Source of the DNA: Streptomonospora nanhaiensis
GTDB lineage: Bacteria > Actinomycetota > Actinomycetes > Streptosporangiales > Streptosporangiaceae
Reading direction: 5' to 3'
Assembly: GCF_026642255.1 (NCBI RefSeq)
Contig: NZ_CP113264.1
Coordinates: 3,286,001 to 3,350,000 of the forward strand
DNA length: 64,000 nucleotides
Shown: in pieces, positions 7,797 to 15,857 of the stretch
Numbering within the stretch: the stretch's first letter is position 1
How the letters are laid out: each line of letters opens with the position of its first letter
Program-made: the position numbers and the translations under genes
The notes under the pieces: model-generated
The model's input: the letters and a program-made list of their open reading frames with translations, nothing else
The model's database searches: none
What the model was told of the DNA's origin: nothing

Positions 7797-8498
7797 ATGC
7801 CAGATTTCGCGGACTTCGACACCCGCCACTACCGCACCGTGGACCCGGCCACCGGCTACGACGGCTGGTCGGCCACCTACGAGGGCTCGGTCCTGGACGC
7901 CATGGACCTCGGACTGCTGGACGGGCTCACCGCCCCCGACTGGTCGGCCGTGACCGCCGCCGCCGACCTCGGCTGCGGGACCGGCCGCACCGGCTCCTGG
8001 CTGCGGGCGCGCGGGGTCGCCCGGATCGACGGCGTCGACATCAGCTCCGGGATGCTGGAACTGGCCGGCAAGCGGGGCGCCCACGACACCCTGACCCTGG
8101 GCGACGTGCGCGACACCGGCCTTCCGGGGGGCTCCTACGACCTGGCCATCGCCTCGCTCATCGACGAGCACCTGCCCGACCTGGCCCCCCTCTACGCCGA
8201 GGCCTTCCGGCTGACCCGCCCCGGCGGCACCTGCGTGCTGGTCTCCTACCACCCGCACTTCTCGATGGTCTCCGGGATGCCGACCCACTACACCGACGCC
8301 TCCGGCGAGGACATCGCCATCACCACGCACGTCCACCTGATCAGCGACCACGTGCGCGCCGCGACGGCCGCCGGCTGGACCCTGGCCGAGCTCTCCGAGG
8401 GCACGGTGGACGACACGTGGGTGGCGGCCAAGCCCACGTGGGAGAGGTTCCGGGGGCACCCGGTCTCGGCGGCCTACGTGTGGACCAGGCCAGCCTGA
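7797..8498 (+). CDS. class I SAM-dependent methyltransferase
   Basis: A 233-residue Methyltransf_11/25-type protein. SAM-binding motif I is AADLGCGTGRTGSWL (about 58-72), with VDIS of motif II and RPGG of motif III. The substrate is unknown. A CATACT hexamer just 7-13 nt before the ATG suggests a leaderless or near-leaderless transcript. It is flanked by resistance-like genes (erm, an APH-fold kinase) and followed by a perfect 12-bp hairpin that overlaps its stop codon. Confidence 0.85.
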   Translation: MPDFADFDTRHYRTVDPATGYDGWSATYEGSVLDAMDLGLLDGLTAPDWSAVTAAADLGCGTGRTGSWLRARGVARIDGVDISSGMLELAGKRGAHDTLTLGDVRDTGLPGGSYDLAIASLIDEHLPDLAPLYAEAFRLTRPGGTCVLVSYHPHFSMVSGMPTHYTDASGEDIAITTHVHLISDHVRAATAAGWTLAELSEGTVDDTWVAAKPTWERFRGHPVSAAYVWTRPA

Positions 8499-8530
8499 GC
8501 CCTCCGCGCCGGTACCGCCGCGGAGGGCTC
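8497..8530 (+). terminator. 12-bp perfect stem-loop at the methyltransferase stop
   Basis: GAGCCCTCCGCG (8497-8508) is exactly complementary to CGCGGAGGGCTC (8519-8530) around a 10-nt loop. The left arm overlaps the TGA. Confidence 0.65.
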
Positions 8531-8681
8531 CCGGAGCCGGTCCGGGAGGCGCCTTCCGGACCGGTCGCGGCGCTGCCGCGGCGGCGCCCGGGGCAGGCCC
8601 GGTCCGGCCGGTCACCGCGCGGGCCGGCCCGCTCCGCGCGGAGGGCCTCCGCCCGCCGGCGCAGGCCCCCGCCGGAGGCGC

Positions 8682-9479
8682 TCACGTGGCGGCGGGCTCC
8701 CCGGGGCCGGTCAGCGCCGCCAGCCACACCGCCCGGTGGCGCTCGACGTAGTCGGCGGCCGGCCCCCAGTGGTCGGCGTGCCCCTGGGCGTGCAGCCGGG
8801 CCCAGGGCTGGGCGCCGGTCCGGGCGCCCTCCTCCAGCAGGTCGTACATGCCGCGCACCCGGTGCAGGACGGCGTCGGGCAGCTCACGGCGCTGGGCGTC
8901 GTCGCACCCGTAGCCGTCGGCGAGGGCGCGCAGCCGCAGGGCGTCCGACCCGGGGTCGCCGCCCGCGTGCAGCGGCACGAACCCGTGCGCCGCGTACCCC
9001 AGGTCGCCCATCCGGGTGCCCGGCCCCGCGCCGTCCCAGTCGATGAACGTCCAGTCGTCGCCGTCGCGCACCAGGTTCCACGGCGCGAGGTCGTAGTGGC
9101 AGAGCACCTCCTCGCGCGGGTCCGGGGTCGCGATGTCCCACTCCGGCTCCCCGTCCGGCCGGAAGCCGGCGGTGAGCGCGTGCAGGCGCCGGACGATCCC
9201 GCCCAGCCGGCGGAGTTCGGCCCCCGTCAGGGGCGGCAGAGTGTCGGCCATCGCGCCGGGGCGGTAGCCGAGCACCTGGCGCCCGCGGGCGTCCGCGCCC
9301 AAGGGGACCGGGGAGGCCTCGAAGGAGCACCGGTGCAGGTACCGGAGCAGGGACGCCACCGACGGGGACGACCGCGTCCACGGTTTGCGCACGGTCTGCC
9401 CCACCCGTACGACCCCGTCGGCGACGTTGCCGCCCTCCAGGACCTCTTCGCGCTGCTCCCGGTGTTCTGGTTCGGTCAT
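8682..9479 (-). CDS. aminoglycoside phosphotransferase-fold (APH) kinase
   Basis: A 265-residue APH/choline-kinase-like protein. The catalytic loop reads CHYDLAPWNLV (family HxDxxxxN) and the metal-binding aspartate is in TFIDWDGAG. Both are intact, so an ATP-dependent phosphotransferase is likely. The real acceptor may be an antibiotic or a metabolite; homology alone cannot tell. The N-terminal lobe is short and starts with a Glu/Arg-rich segment. The ATG at 9479 is used because the frame continues far upstream without coding character. It is transcribed towards the methyltransferase and away from the MFS gene region. Confidence 0.83.
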   Translation of the reverse strand: MTEPEHREQREEVLEGGNVADGVVRVGQTVRKPWTRSSPSVASLLRYLHRCSFEASPVPLGADARGRQVLGYRPGAMADTLPPLTGAELRRLGGIVRRLHALTAGFRPDGEPEWDIATPDPREEVLCHYDLAPWNLVRDGDDWTFIDWDGAGPGTRMGDLGYAAHGFVPLHAGGDPGSDALRLRALADGYGCDDAQRRELPDAVLHRVRGMYDLLEEGARTGAQPWARLHAQGHADHWGPAADYVERHRAVWLAALTGPGEPAAT

Positions 9480-9583
9480 CGCAGCAGTATCCCCGGCGGC
9501 GTTCCGGGGCGCAGGTGGTTTTCCCGCGCCGCACCGCGGCCCGCGCGGCGCCGGGAGGGGCGCTTCTCCCGGCGCTCGGGGGC

Positions 9584-10852
9584 TCAGGCCCCGGCGGTGG
9601 CGCGCCCGGCGCCGCCCAGGTCCGCCTCGCTCAGCGTGAACTGCCACAGGAACGTGACCAGGGCCAGTGCGCCCATGCCCGCGAACACGGCGGTCAGTCC
9701 GAAGAACTGCGCGATCAGCCCGCCCGCGGCGGCGCCCAGCGGGAGTGTGCCCCAGGCCAGCAGCCGGTAGGCGCTGTTGAGCCGTCCGAGCAGGTGGTCG
9801 GGGGTGATCCGCTGGCGCAGCGACACGGTGACCACGTTCCACACCGAGAGGCCCACCCCGCCGACGAAGAAGCCCGCCCCGATCACGAGCGGGTCGGCGG
9901 TCAGCGCCGGGACCCCCACCAGGACGGCGAAGGCGAGCTCGCTCACGCGCAGGGACCAGGCCCGGCCCAGGAGGCGCTCGACGTGCTCGGCGGTCAGGGC
10001 GCCGAGCACGCTGCCCGCCGCGGTGGCGGTCAGCAGCAGCCCGTAGGCGGGCTCGGACAGGCCCATGGGGGAGGTGGGGCCCACCGCGAACAGGACCATG
10101 ACGGTGAAGGCGGCGTTGGTGGAGAAGTTGCTCAGGCCCACCATGGCGGCGAGGGTGCGCAGGGTCCGGTGGCGCCACAGGAACCGCAGCCCCTCGGCGA
10201 TGTCGGTGCGCATGGTGGCGGGTGCGGCGCGTTCGGTCCGGAAGCTTCCGCGCACCAGGACCAGCGTGCCGGCCGCGACCAGCCACAGGGCGGCGGGGGC
10301 GGTGAAGGCGGCGGCCAGGCCCAGGGCGACCAGGATCCCGCCCAGGGGCGGTCCGGCGAACTGGTGGGCGGTCAGTTCGACGGCGTGCAGGCGCCCGTTG
10401 GCGCGGGAGAGCCGGTCGCGGCCGACCACCTGCGGCAGGATCGACTGGGCCGAGGTGTCGTGGACGGTCTCGGCGGTCCCGACGCCCAGTGCCACCGCGT
10501 AGAGCAGCCAGACCGACCCCAGGTCCAGGGCCAGCGCCGCGGCCAGGCCGGCGAGGAGCAGCCCCCGCGCGAGGTTGGCGCCGACCATGAGGCGGCGGCG
10601 GTCGTACCGGTCGGCGAGGGCGCCGGCCGGGAGGGACAGGAGCAGCCAGGGGATCGTCAGCGCGAACGCCACGCCCGCGATCAGGAGGGGGGAGCCGGTG
10701 AAGCGCAGGGCGACCAGGGGCAGCGCGACCTTGAGGACCCCGTCGGCGAGGTTGGAGAGTCCGGAGGAGGTCCACACGGTCCAGAACCGGCCTCCGAGGT
10801 GCCGGGGTCCGGTGGGGGGCGGGGGGTCGGAAAGGGGGGTCGTCTCCGTCAT
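9584..10852 (-). CDS. MFS exporter (multidrug-type)
   Basis: A 422-residue major-facilitator protein with about 12 hydrophobic segments. The loop 2-3 signature is GALADRYDRRR, and an Arg/Lys-poor hydrophobic pattern runs throughout. It resembles the MFS_3/TetV group of drug exporters. It is divergent from an ArsR-type regulator with a 73-bp shared spacer that holds a clear inverted repeat, so repression by that regulator and release by the exported compound is the simplest model. The substrate is unknown. Confidence 0.85.
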   Translation of the reverse strand: MTETTPLSDPPPPTGPRHLGGRFWTVWTSSGLSNLADGVLKVALPLVALRFTGSPLLIAGVAFALTIPWLLLSLPAGALADRYDRRRLMVGANLARGLLLAGLAAALALDLGSVWLLYAVALGVGTAETVHDTSAQSILPQVVGRDRLSRANGRLHAVELTAHQFAGPPLGGILVALGLAAAFTAPAALWLVAAGTLVLVRGSFRTERAAPATMRTDIAEGLRFLWRHRTLRTLAAMVGLSNFSTNAAFTVMVLFAVGPTSPMGLSEPAYGLLLTATAAGSVLGALTAEHVERLLGRAWSLRVSELAFAVLVGVPALTADPLVIGAGFFVGGVGLSVWNVVTVSLRQRITPDHLLGRLNSAYRLLAWGTLPLGAAAGGLIAQFFGLTAVFAGMGALALVTFLWQFTLSEADLGGAGRATAGA

Positions 10853-10882
10853 GGGTCGAGCCTGACAGGGTGATTGAGAGAA

Positions 10883-10911
10883 AACAATCGATTTGGCTTT
10901 TGTCGATCGTT
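10883..10911. promoter_or_regulatory. operator-like inverted repeat between mfs and arsR genes
   Basis: AACAATCGA (10883-10891) and TCGATCGTT (10903-10911) are inverted with 8 of 9 pairs and an 11-nt centre. The site overlaps the likely promoter of the + strand regulator (TACGCT at 10913-10918) and lies upstream of the MFS gene, so one bound repressor could control both. The local A+T content is much higher than its surroundings. Confidence 0.6.
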
Positions 10912-10925
10912 GCTACGCTGGCCCC

Positions 10926-11576
10926 ATGGGAGAACGGGCTGGTGCGAAGGGGACCGGGACGCGGGCGCAGGGGGAGGCGCCCCCGGCGCGCAGGAGGCGA
11001 CCGGCCACCGTCAAGGAGGTCAAGGCCCTCTCCCACCCGCTGCGGATCCGCATCCTGAGGCTGTGCGCGGTGCGGGAGCTCACCAACCGGGAACTGGCCG
11101 ACCGGCTCGACACGACCCCGGGCACGGTCCTGTACCACGTCCGCCAGCTCGTGGACTCGGGCCTGCTCGTGCCCGCGCCCGTGCGCACCGGGGCGAGCGG
11201 GGCCCTGGAGAAGCCCTACCGGGCCACCGGGGAGTCCTGGTGGCTGGACGGGCCGCTGATCGGCGCCGGCGACGAAACGGCCGACGCGCCGGTGGAGGCC
11301 CTGCGCCGGGAACTGGAGGAGGCCGGGCCGGACTCGGTCCGCGACTACGCGCGGTTCGTGCTGCACCTGTCCGACGAGGACCGGGACGAACTGGGCCGGC
11401 GCATCCTCGCCGTCCTGGACGAGTACGTGCTCACCGAGCACGAGCGCCGGGGGAGGCCGGCCTACGGCGGGGCGTTCCTGCTGCACGCCCTGGCCGACCG
11501 TGACCCGGCCGGGGGCGGGGCGACCGCGCCCCGCGACGGGGAGGCCGGGCCGGGCCCGGACGGCGCCGGCCGCTAG
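10926..11576 (+). CDS. ArsR-family winged-helix transcriptional regulator
   Basis: A 216-residue protein with an N-terminal ArsR/HTH_20 domain. Residues VKEVKALSHPLRIRILRLC mark helix 1-2, and ELADRLDTTPGTVLYHVRQLVDSGLL is the recognition helix-turn-helix and wing (about 58-85). The C-terminal half is acidic and lacks the metal-binding cysteines of classical ArsR, so it probably senses a small organic ligand. Divergent from an MFS exporter, with an inverted repeat between them. The predicted -10 TACGCT lies 8 nt before the ATG, giving a leaderless or very short-leader mRNA. Confidence 0.85.
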   Translation: MGERAGAKGTGTRAQGEAPPARRRRPATVKEVKALSHPLRIRILRLCAVRELTNRELADRLDTTPGTVLYHVRQLVDSGLLVPAPVRTGASGALEKPYRATGESWWLDGPLIGAGDETADAPVEALRRELEEAGPDSVRDYARFVLHLSDEDRDELGRRILAVLDEYVLTEHERRGRPAYGGAFLLHALADRDPAGGGATAPRDGEAGPGPDGAGR

Positions 11577-11712
11577 CGGGCCGCCCCGGGGCGCGCCGCC
11601 GGGACGGGCGGACTCCGCACCCGGAGGCTCCGCGTCCTCGGGCCCGGGGGCCGCCGACGGGCCCACGGGCACCGGCGGACCGGGGCCCGCCCCCGCCGCC
11701 CCCCGCGGCGGC

Positions 11713-13923
11713 TCAGAAGCGCAGCCAGGTTCCCGCGAGCCCCTGCTGCCCCCGTCCGGGGGCCGACCAGTCGCACACCCCGTCGGCGAACACCTCCGCG
11801 GCGCGCTCGGCCTGCTCGGGGGTCAGGTCGGCCGGGTGCTCCGCGGCGTCGAAGGGGACCAGGCGGCACGCGACCACGTCCAGGGCCAGGGGCGCGCCCG
11901 CGACCAGCCGGGGCGAGGCGTGCACGGGGTAGGCGTCGGCGCACGCGTCCCCCTGCCCGGCGCTGAGCGGGAGCTGCTCGGCCACCACCCGGCGGGCGGG
12001 GTCGCCCACCCAGCACGAGTCGGTGAGCCACTCCGGGCGCGCGGCGCGCACGTGGTCGATGGCGGGGCGGCCGGGGTCGGCGGCGCCGAGCTCCCGCACC
12101 CCGCTCGCCCAGGCGTCGAGTTCGGCCAGGGCCCTTCCGGCCACCGGGGCGGAGGAGGAGAACCCGCCCCGCCCGCCCCGCTCCACGAGCATCACGTGGT
12201 TGTCGGCCGTGCCGTTGGCGGCGAGCAGGCGCTCGCGCAGCGAGAACGAGTGGAAGCGCATGTGGATGCTGCCGCCCGGGACGTCGTCCTCGTAGGCGCG
12301 GTGGTCCACGACGGGGATGTCGGCCAGTCCGCCGCCCCCGTTGAGGAGGCGGCCGGTGCGGTAGGCGGCGACGGTGGCGGCGGGGTCGGCCTCGGTGCGC
12401 TCCTCCACCACTCGGCCGTCGGCGTCCAGGCCGCCCACGTGCTCGTTCAGGTGCAGGAACTGGTCGGCGTCGATCGTGCCGTCCAGGAGGGCTCCCAGGC
12501 CGTACTGGACGCCGACGTTGTCCAGGGGGCGGCGCGGCAGACCGGTCGAGGGGTCGGTCCCGTAGACGTTGCCGGTGTGCGCGTACAGCTCGCAGCGCAC
12601 CCGTTCGGGCACCCGGTCCGCGCACACGCCCGCGGGGTCGACGCGGTCGGCCTCCCCGGCGAGCTTGCCGATGGCGTCCCAGCGCGCGAACCCGGACACG
12701 GCGCGCTGCTCCTCCCTGCTCAGGGTGCCGGGGTGCTCGCGCGCGTACTCGTGCAGCAGCAGGGCGTCGGTGGCGGTCGGCACCACGGAGAAGGCCACGT
12801 CGGGGAAGGAGTGGGAGACCAGCAGGCCGTCCAGCAGGCCCGGCTGGTTGTCGCCGATCTGGTGCGCCTGGTAGGCGCCCCCGGAGGAGCCCCGGCCCAG
12901 GGTCAGGTCGGGGGCGCCGTGGGTGAGGGAGAAGCGCTGGACCACGGCGGCCGCGGTCTCGGCGGCCAGCAGGTCGTTGCAGTTGTTGCCGAACACGTTG
13001 AGGGAGGCGGAGGCCACCGCGTACCCCTGCGAGAGCATGCCGTGGTCCAGGACCCCGGCGGTCCTGGTCCCCTGGACGTACCAGCCGCCCGCGCACCCGC
13101 CGCCGAACGTGTACACCAGGCGGCGGTTCCAGCCCCGCGGCGGCTGCCACGGGTCGGGCCCGGGGTCGCCGGGGGTGTACAGCAGCGCCGTCTCGTAGAT
13201 CGACCTGTTCACCGTGCCGGTCTCGACCCGGACGGTGTAGGGGACCCTGTGGCCGGTGGAGGTGGTGGTCCGGGCGGCGTCGCCGGGCACCCGGTCGGGG
13301 TCGGCCATGGGGGCCCAGGCCCCTTCCTCGGTGCGGTACATGTGGCGGACCACGGTCGGGGCCGAGCAGTCGGGGTCCAGGGGCGGGCCGAGGGTGCCGC
13401 CGCCGTGCAGCTCGAAGCGCTCGGTGTCGCACACGAAGGGCTCCTGGTGGGGGCCGGAGAAGACCGGGCCCGTGAGGGGGTGGGCGGTGACGGTGACCCT
13501 GGCCGTCACCGGGTCGGTCCCCTCCTGCGCGCTCCCCCCGCCCCCGGGCGCCGAGGCGGTCAGGACGGTGTTCCCCCGGGGCAGCCCGGAGACCAGGCCC
13601 TCCAGGGCGGGGGTGCCGTCGGCCAGGCGCACCGTGCGCAGGGAGGGGGTGGCGTCGGCGCCTCCCACGTCCAGGCGGACGTCGGCGGCGGGCACGGACG
13701 GGGAGGGAACCACCCTGACCAGGGCGGTGTCGCCCATGACGGTGTCGGGGCGGGAGGAGAGCACCTCCAGGGAGAGCGGTGCGTCGGCGTCGCGGGGGGT
13801 TTCGGGGGCGGCGGGCCGCGCCCACAGGCCGGAGGGCAGGGGCGCGCCGGAGACGGTGAGGAGGACGGCCCCGGCGGCCGCCGCGGCGCCCAGGAGCGTG
13901 CGGCCCCGCGGTCCCGCCCTCAC
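11713..13923 (-). CDS. secreted DUF6351-type protein, probable tannase/esterase-like hydrolase
   Basis: A 736-residue exported protein. The GTG at 13923 is followed by a signal peptide (RAGPRGR, then a hydrophobic Leu/Ala/Val run ending near residue 30). The body matches the pattern of actinobacterial DUF6351 proteins: FGGGCAGGWYVQG, GNNCNDLLAAET and the nucleophile-like GRGSSGGAYQAHQIG. The last resembles the GxSxGG elbow of tannase/feruloyl-esterase-type alpha/beta hydrolases. The assignment to the family is by recalled resemblance and the catalytic role is inference. Several paired cysteines fit an extracellular protein. No neighbour suggests a pathway. Confidence 0.7.
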   Translation of the reverse strand: MRAGPRGRTLLGAAAAAGAVLLTVSGAPLPSGLWARPAAPETPRDADAPLSLEVLSSRPDTVMGDTALVRVVPSPSVPAADVRLDVGGADATPSLRTVRLADGTPALEGLVSGLPRGNTVLTASAPGGGGSAQEGTDPVTARVTVTAHPLTGPVFSGPHQEPFVCDTERFELHGGGTLGPPLDPDCSAPTVVRHMYRTEEGAWAPMADPDRVPGDAARTTTSTGHRVPYTVRVETGTVNRSIYETALLYTPGDPGPDPWQPPRGWNRRLVYTFGGGCAGGWYVQGTRTAGVLDHGMLSQGYAVASASLNVFGNNCNDLLAAETAAAVVQRFSLTHGAPDLTLGRGSSGGAYQAHQIGDNQPGLLDGLLVSHSFPDVAFSVVPTATDALLLHEYAREHPGTLSREEQRAVSGFARWDAIGKLAGEADRVDPAGVCADRVPERVRCELYAHTGNVYGTDPSTGLPRRPLDNVGVQYGLGALLDGTIDADQFLHLNEHVGGLDADGRVVEERTEADPAATVAAYRTGRLLNGGGGLADIPVVDHRAYEDDVPGGSIHMRFHSFSLRERLLAANGTADNHVMLVERGGRGGFSSSAPVAGRALAELDAWASGVRELGAADPGRPAIDHVRAARPEWLTDSCWVGDPARRVVAEQLPLSAGQGDACADAYPVHASPRLVAGAPLALDVVACRLVPFDAAEHPADLTPEQAERAAEVFADGVCDWSAPGRGQQGLAGTWLRF

Positions 13924-14267
13924 GTGCGTCCGGGGCGGCCGCAGGGGGCCGGGCGCCCCGCAGGGTACCGGCCGGGCCGGTGGGAGCCGTGTCCCGCGGA
14001 GCGGGCGCGGCGGGCCGCGTCCCCGTGGGCGGGGTGCGCGCAGGGGGTGGCCGGGCCCGGACGACGGTGGGGGGAGCCCGTGGCGTACCGGGCCCGAAGG
14101 GGGTGATGTGCTCCCATGACGGATTCGGTACCCGCAACCGGACAGACCGAACGCCCGGTACGGACAAGGCTGGGGAGACGTTCGCCGACCCCCGGGTGAC
14201 GCGCCGGTGGCCGGGCCCCGCGACCCCCGGCCACGGGCCGGAGGCGGCCGCGCCGCCGCCCGCCGGC
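13924..14267. other. intergenic region, no gene seen
   Basis: 344 bp between two minus-strand genes. It contains GC-rich inverted segments and an A+T-richer patch (14110-14170) that probably holds the promoter of the exported DUF6351-type protein, but no clear -35/-10 pair could be fixed. Confidence 0.4.
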
Positions 14268-14837
14268 TCAGGGCCGGTGGACCCGCCGCCCGCTCACCCG
14301 GCCCGGGACCAGCTTGAGGACCTGGTCGCGCTCGCCCGCCGCCCAGGGCAGGGGCAGGCGGCCCCGGGGGATGCGGGCCAGCTCCTCCGCGTCGCGGACC
14401 CACCTGCACCGCCCGCTCGCCAGGACGCTCCAGCCGTCACGGCGCTCCTCGTCGAAGAGGTCGACCTGGAAGGCGGCGTGGCCGCGCGCGTAGCGCATCA
14501 CGGTTCCCGCCAGGGTGGTGCGGAACACCACCGTGTCGTTGAACAGCGCGTAGTTCACCGGCAGCACCGTCGGGGCGGCGTCCCCGTCGATGGTGAAGGC
14601 CACCCGGCCGATGTCGCGGGTGCCCAGCAGGTTGAGGCAGGTCTGCCGCTCCAGCACCGTGAAGCTCGCCCCGTCGTCCCCCTCGGCGACGTCGGCGCCC
14701 TCCATCAGCTCCTGCTCCTCCGCGAGCCGGTCGGTCCCCGCGTAGTCGTCCGCCTCCCGCTGGGCGGGCGGTGCGGCCGCTCCCGCGACCGTTCCCCGAT
14801 CCTGGTCCGGCGCCCCGGCGCCGCGTGATCCGTCCAT
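14268..14837 (-). CDS. pyridoxamine 5'-phosphate oxidase-fold flavoprotein
   Basis: A 189-residue split-barrel FMN/F420-binding protein (Pyridox_ox_2 type). The conserved start of the fold is FTVLERQTCLNLLGTRDIGR, followed by PTVLPVNYALFNDTVVFRT and the loop YARGHAAFQVDLFDE. The first about 43 residues are low-complexity and charged; a start at the internal Met (MEGADVAEG) is possible. Proteins of this fold often sit with DosR/DosS-type genes in actinobacteria, and here a DevR-like regulator is divergent and 350 bp away. A role in redox or hypoxia physiology is inferred. Confidence 0.8.
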   Translation of the reverse strand: MDGSRGAGAPDQDRGTVAGAAAPPAQREADDYAGTDRLAEEQELMEGADVAEGDDGASFTVLERQTCLNLLGTRDIGRVAFTIDGDAAPTVLPVNYALFNDTVVFRTTLAGTVMRYARGHAAFQVDLFDEERRDGWSVLASGRCRWVRDAEELARIPRGRLPLPWAAGERDQVLKLVPGRVSGRRVHRP

Positions 14838-15187
14838 GACAGGCTCCCCGCAGTCGGTGCCCTCGCTCCGTTCCCCGCCATTCTCGCCGGTCCCGGCCCC
14901 GAAGGCGTGGACCGCCGGCCCCTCGTCCGGCGGCGGAGGTCCCCTCCTGTGCGCTTACCCGGGGGGACGCAGGGCTCAAACAGAACGGGACGTTCGACTC
15001 ATATGGCATGAATCTTCGCTGGCTAGGCTGGGTGGACGGGAGCCTGCCTCCCGCCCCGCCCCTCCCGCGGCCGGAGCGCCCCCGCCGCGGGTGCCCGACA
15101 ATGGGCACGCGGCGGCGGGCGACCCCGACACAGGGCGGACGGGCCGCCTCGGGCTCCCGTCCCCAGCTCTGAGGAGGTGCCCGCCCG
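14838..15187. other. divergent promoter region of the PPOX and devR-like genes
   Basis: 350 bp with no gene. The A+T-richer part (14975-15035) contains TAGGCT at about 15024-15029 as a candidate -10 for the response regulator. A GAGGAG ribosome binding site lies directly before the ATG at 15188. Two GGGAC half-sites (14965-15000) resemble one half of the DosR box, but no full palindrome is present. Confidence 0.4.
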
Positions 15188-15841
15188 ATGGGTGGAGACA
15201 GAACGATCCGGGTGTTCCTGGTGGACGACCACGAGATCGTCCGGCGGGGTGTGGGATCACTCCTGGACGAGGAGGACGGCATCGAGGTGGTCGGCGAGGC
15301 CGGGACGGCGGCGCAGGCGCTGGCGCGGGTCCCCGCGCTCGCCCCCGACGTGGTCGTGCTCGACGTGCGCCTCCCCGACGGCGACGGCGTCACCGTGTGC
15401 CGGGAGATCCGCTCCCTGCTCCCCGACACCCGCATGCTCATGCTGACGTCCTACTCCGACGACGAGGCGCTCTACGGCGCGGTCATGGCCGGGGCGTCCG
15501 GGTACATCCTCAAGCAGATCCACGGCACCGACCTGGTCGGAGCGGTGCGCACGGTCGCCGACGGGCGCTCCCTGCTGGACCCCGAGTCCACCGCGCGCAT
15601 GCTCAAGCGGCTGCGCGAGGAGGCGGTGCGCAAGGACCCGCTCAGCGAACTCACCGAGCAGGAGCGCCGCGTCCTGGAGCTCATCGGCGAGGGGCTCACC
15701 AACCGCGAGATCGGTGCGCGGATGTACCTGGCGGAGAAGACCGTCAAGAACTACGTCTCCAGGGTCCTGGCCAAGCTCGGGATGGCCCGGCGCACCCAGG
15801 CCGCGGCCTACGCGGTGCGGCTGTCCATGGACCAGGGATAG
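15188..15841 (+). CDS. NarL/LuxR-type response regulator, DevR/DosR-like
   Basis: A 217-residue regulator. The receiver domain has D13-D14, phospho-acceptor D59 in VVVLDVRLPDG, and the switch lysine in GYILKQI. The C-terminal LuxR HTH (about 150-205) reads LTEQERRVLELIGEGLTNREI. The sequence of the linker and HTH (LAEKTVKNYVSRVLAKLGM) is typical of DevR/DosR dormancy regulators. The likely kinase is the convergent GAF histidine kinase that ends 16 bp away. A strong GAGGAG lies before the ATG. Confidence 0.88.
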   Translation: MGGDRTIRVFLVDDHEIVRRGVGSLLDEEDGIEVVGEAGTAAQALARVPALAPDVVVLDVRLPDGDGVTVCREIRSLLPDTRMLMLTSYSDDEALYGAVMAGASGYILKQIHGTDLVGAVRTVADGRSLLDPESTARMLKRLREEAVRKDPLSELTEQERRVLELIGEGLTNREIGARMYLAEKTVKNYVSRVLAKLGMARRTQAAAYAVRLSMDQG

Positions 15842-15857
15842 GAGGCCCCCGCGGGCC

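Noticed and set aside
8682-11672. A 996-codon open frame on the minus strand running through the APH, MFS and ArsR genes
   Set aside because: Only its last 265 codons (the APH-fold gene) have family motifs; the rest lies antisense or out of frame to well-supported genes and is a product of high G+C.
11500-14106. An 868-codon + strand frame opposite the DUF6351-type gene
   Set aside because: Low-complexity Gly/Val/Ala-rich translation without motifs; the opposite strand has a signal peptide, conserved phrases and hydrolase-like elbow.
14960-15000. Possible DosR boxes (GGGAC half-sites) upstream of the devR-like gene
   Set aside because: Only half-sites are present; the second half of the GGGACTWWAGTCCC palindrome is missing.
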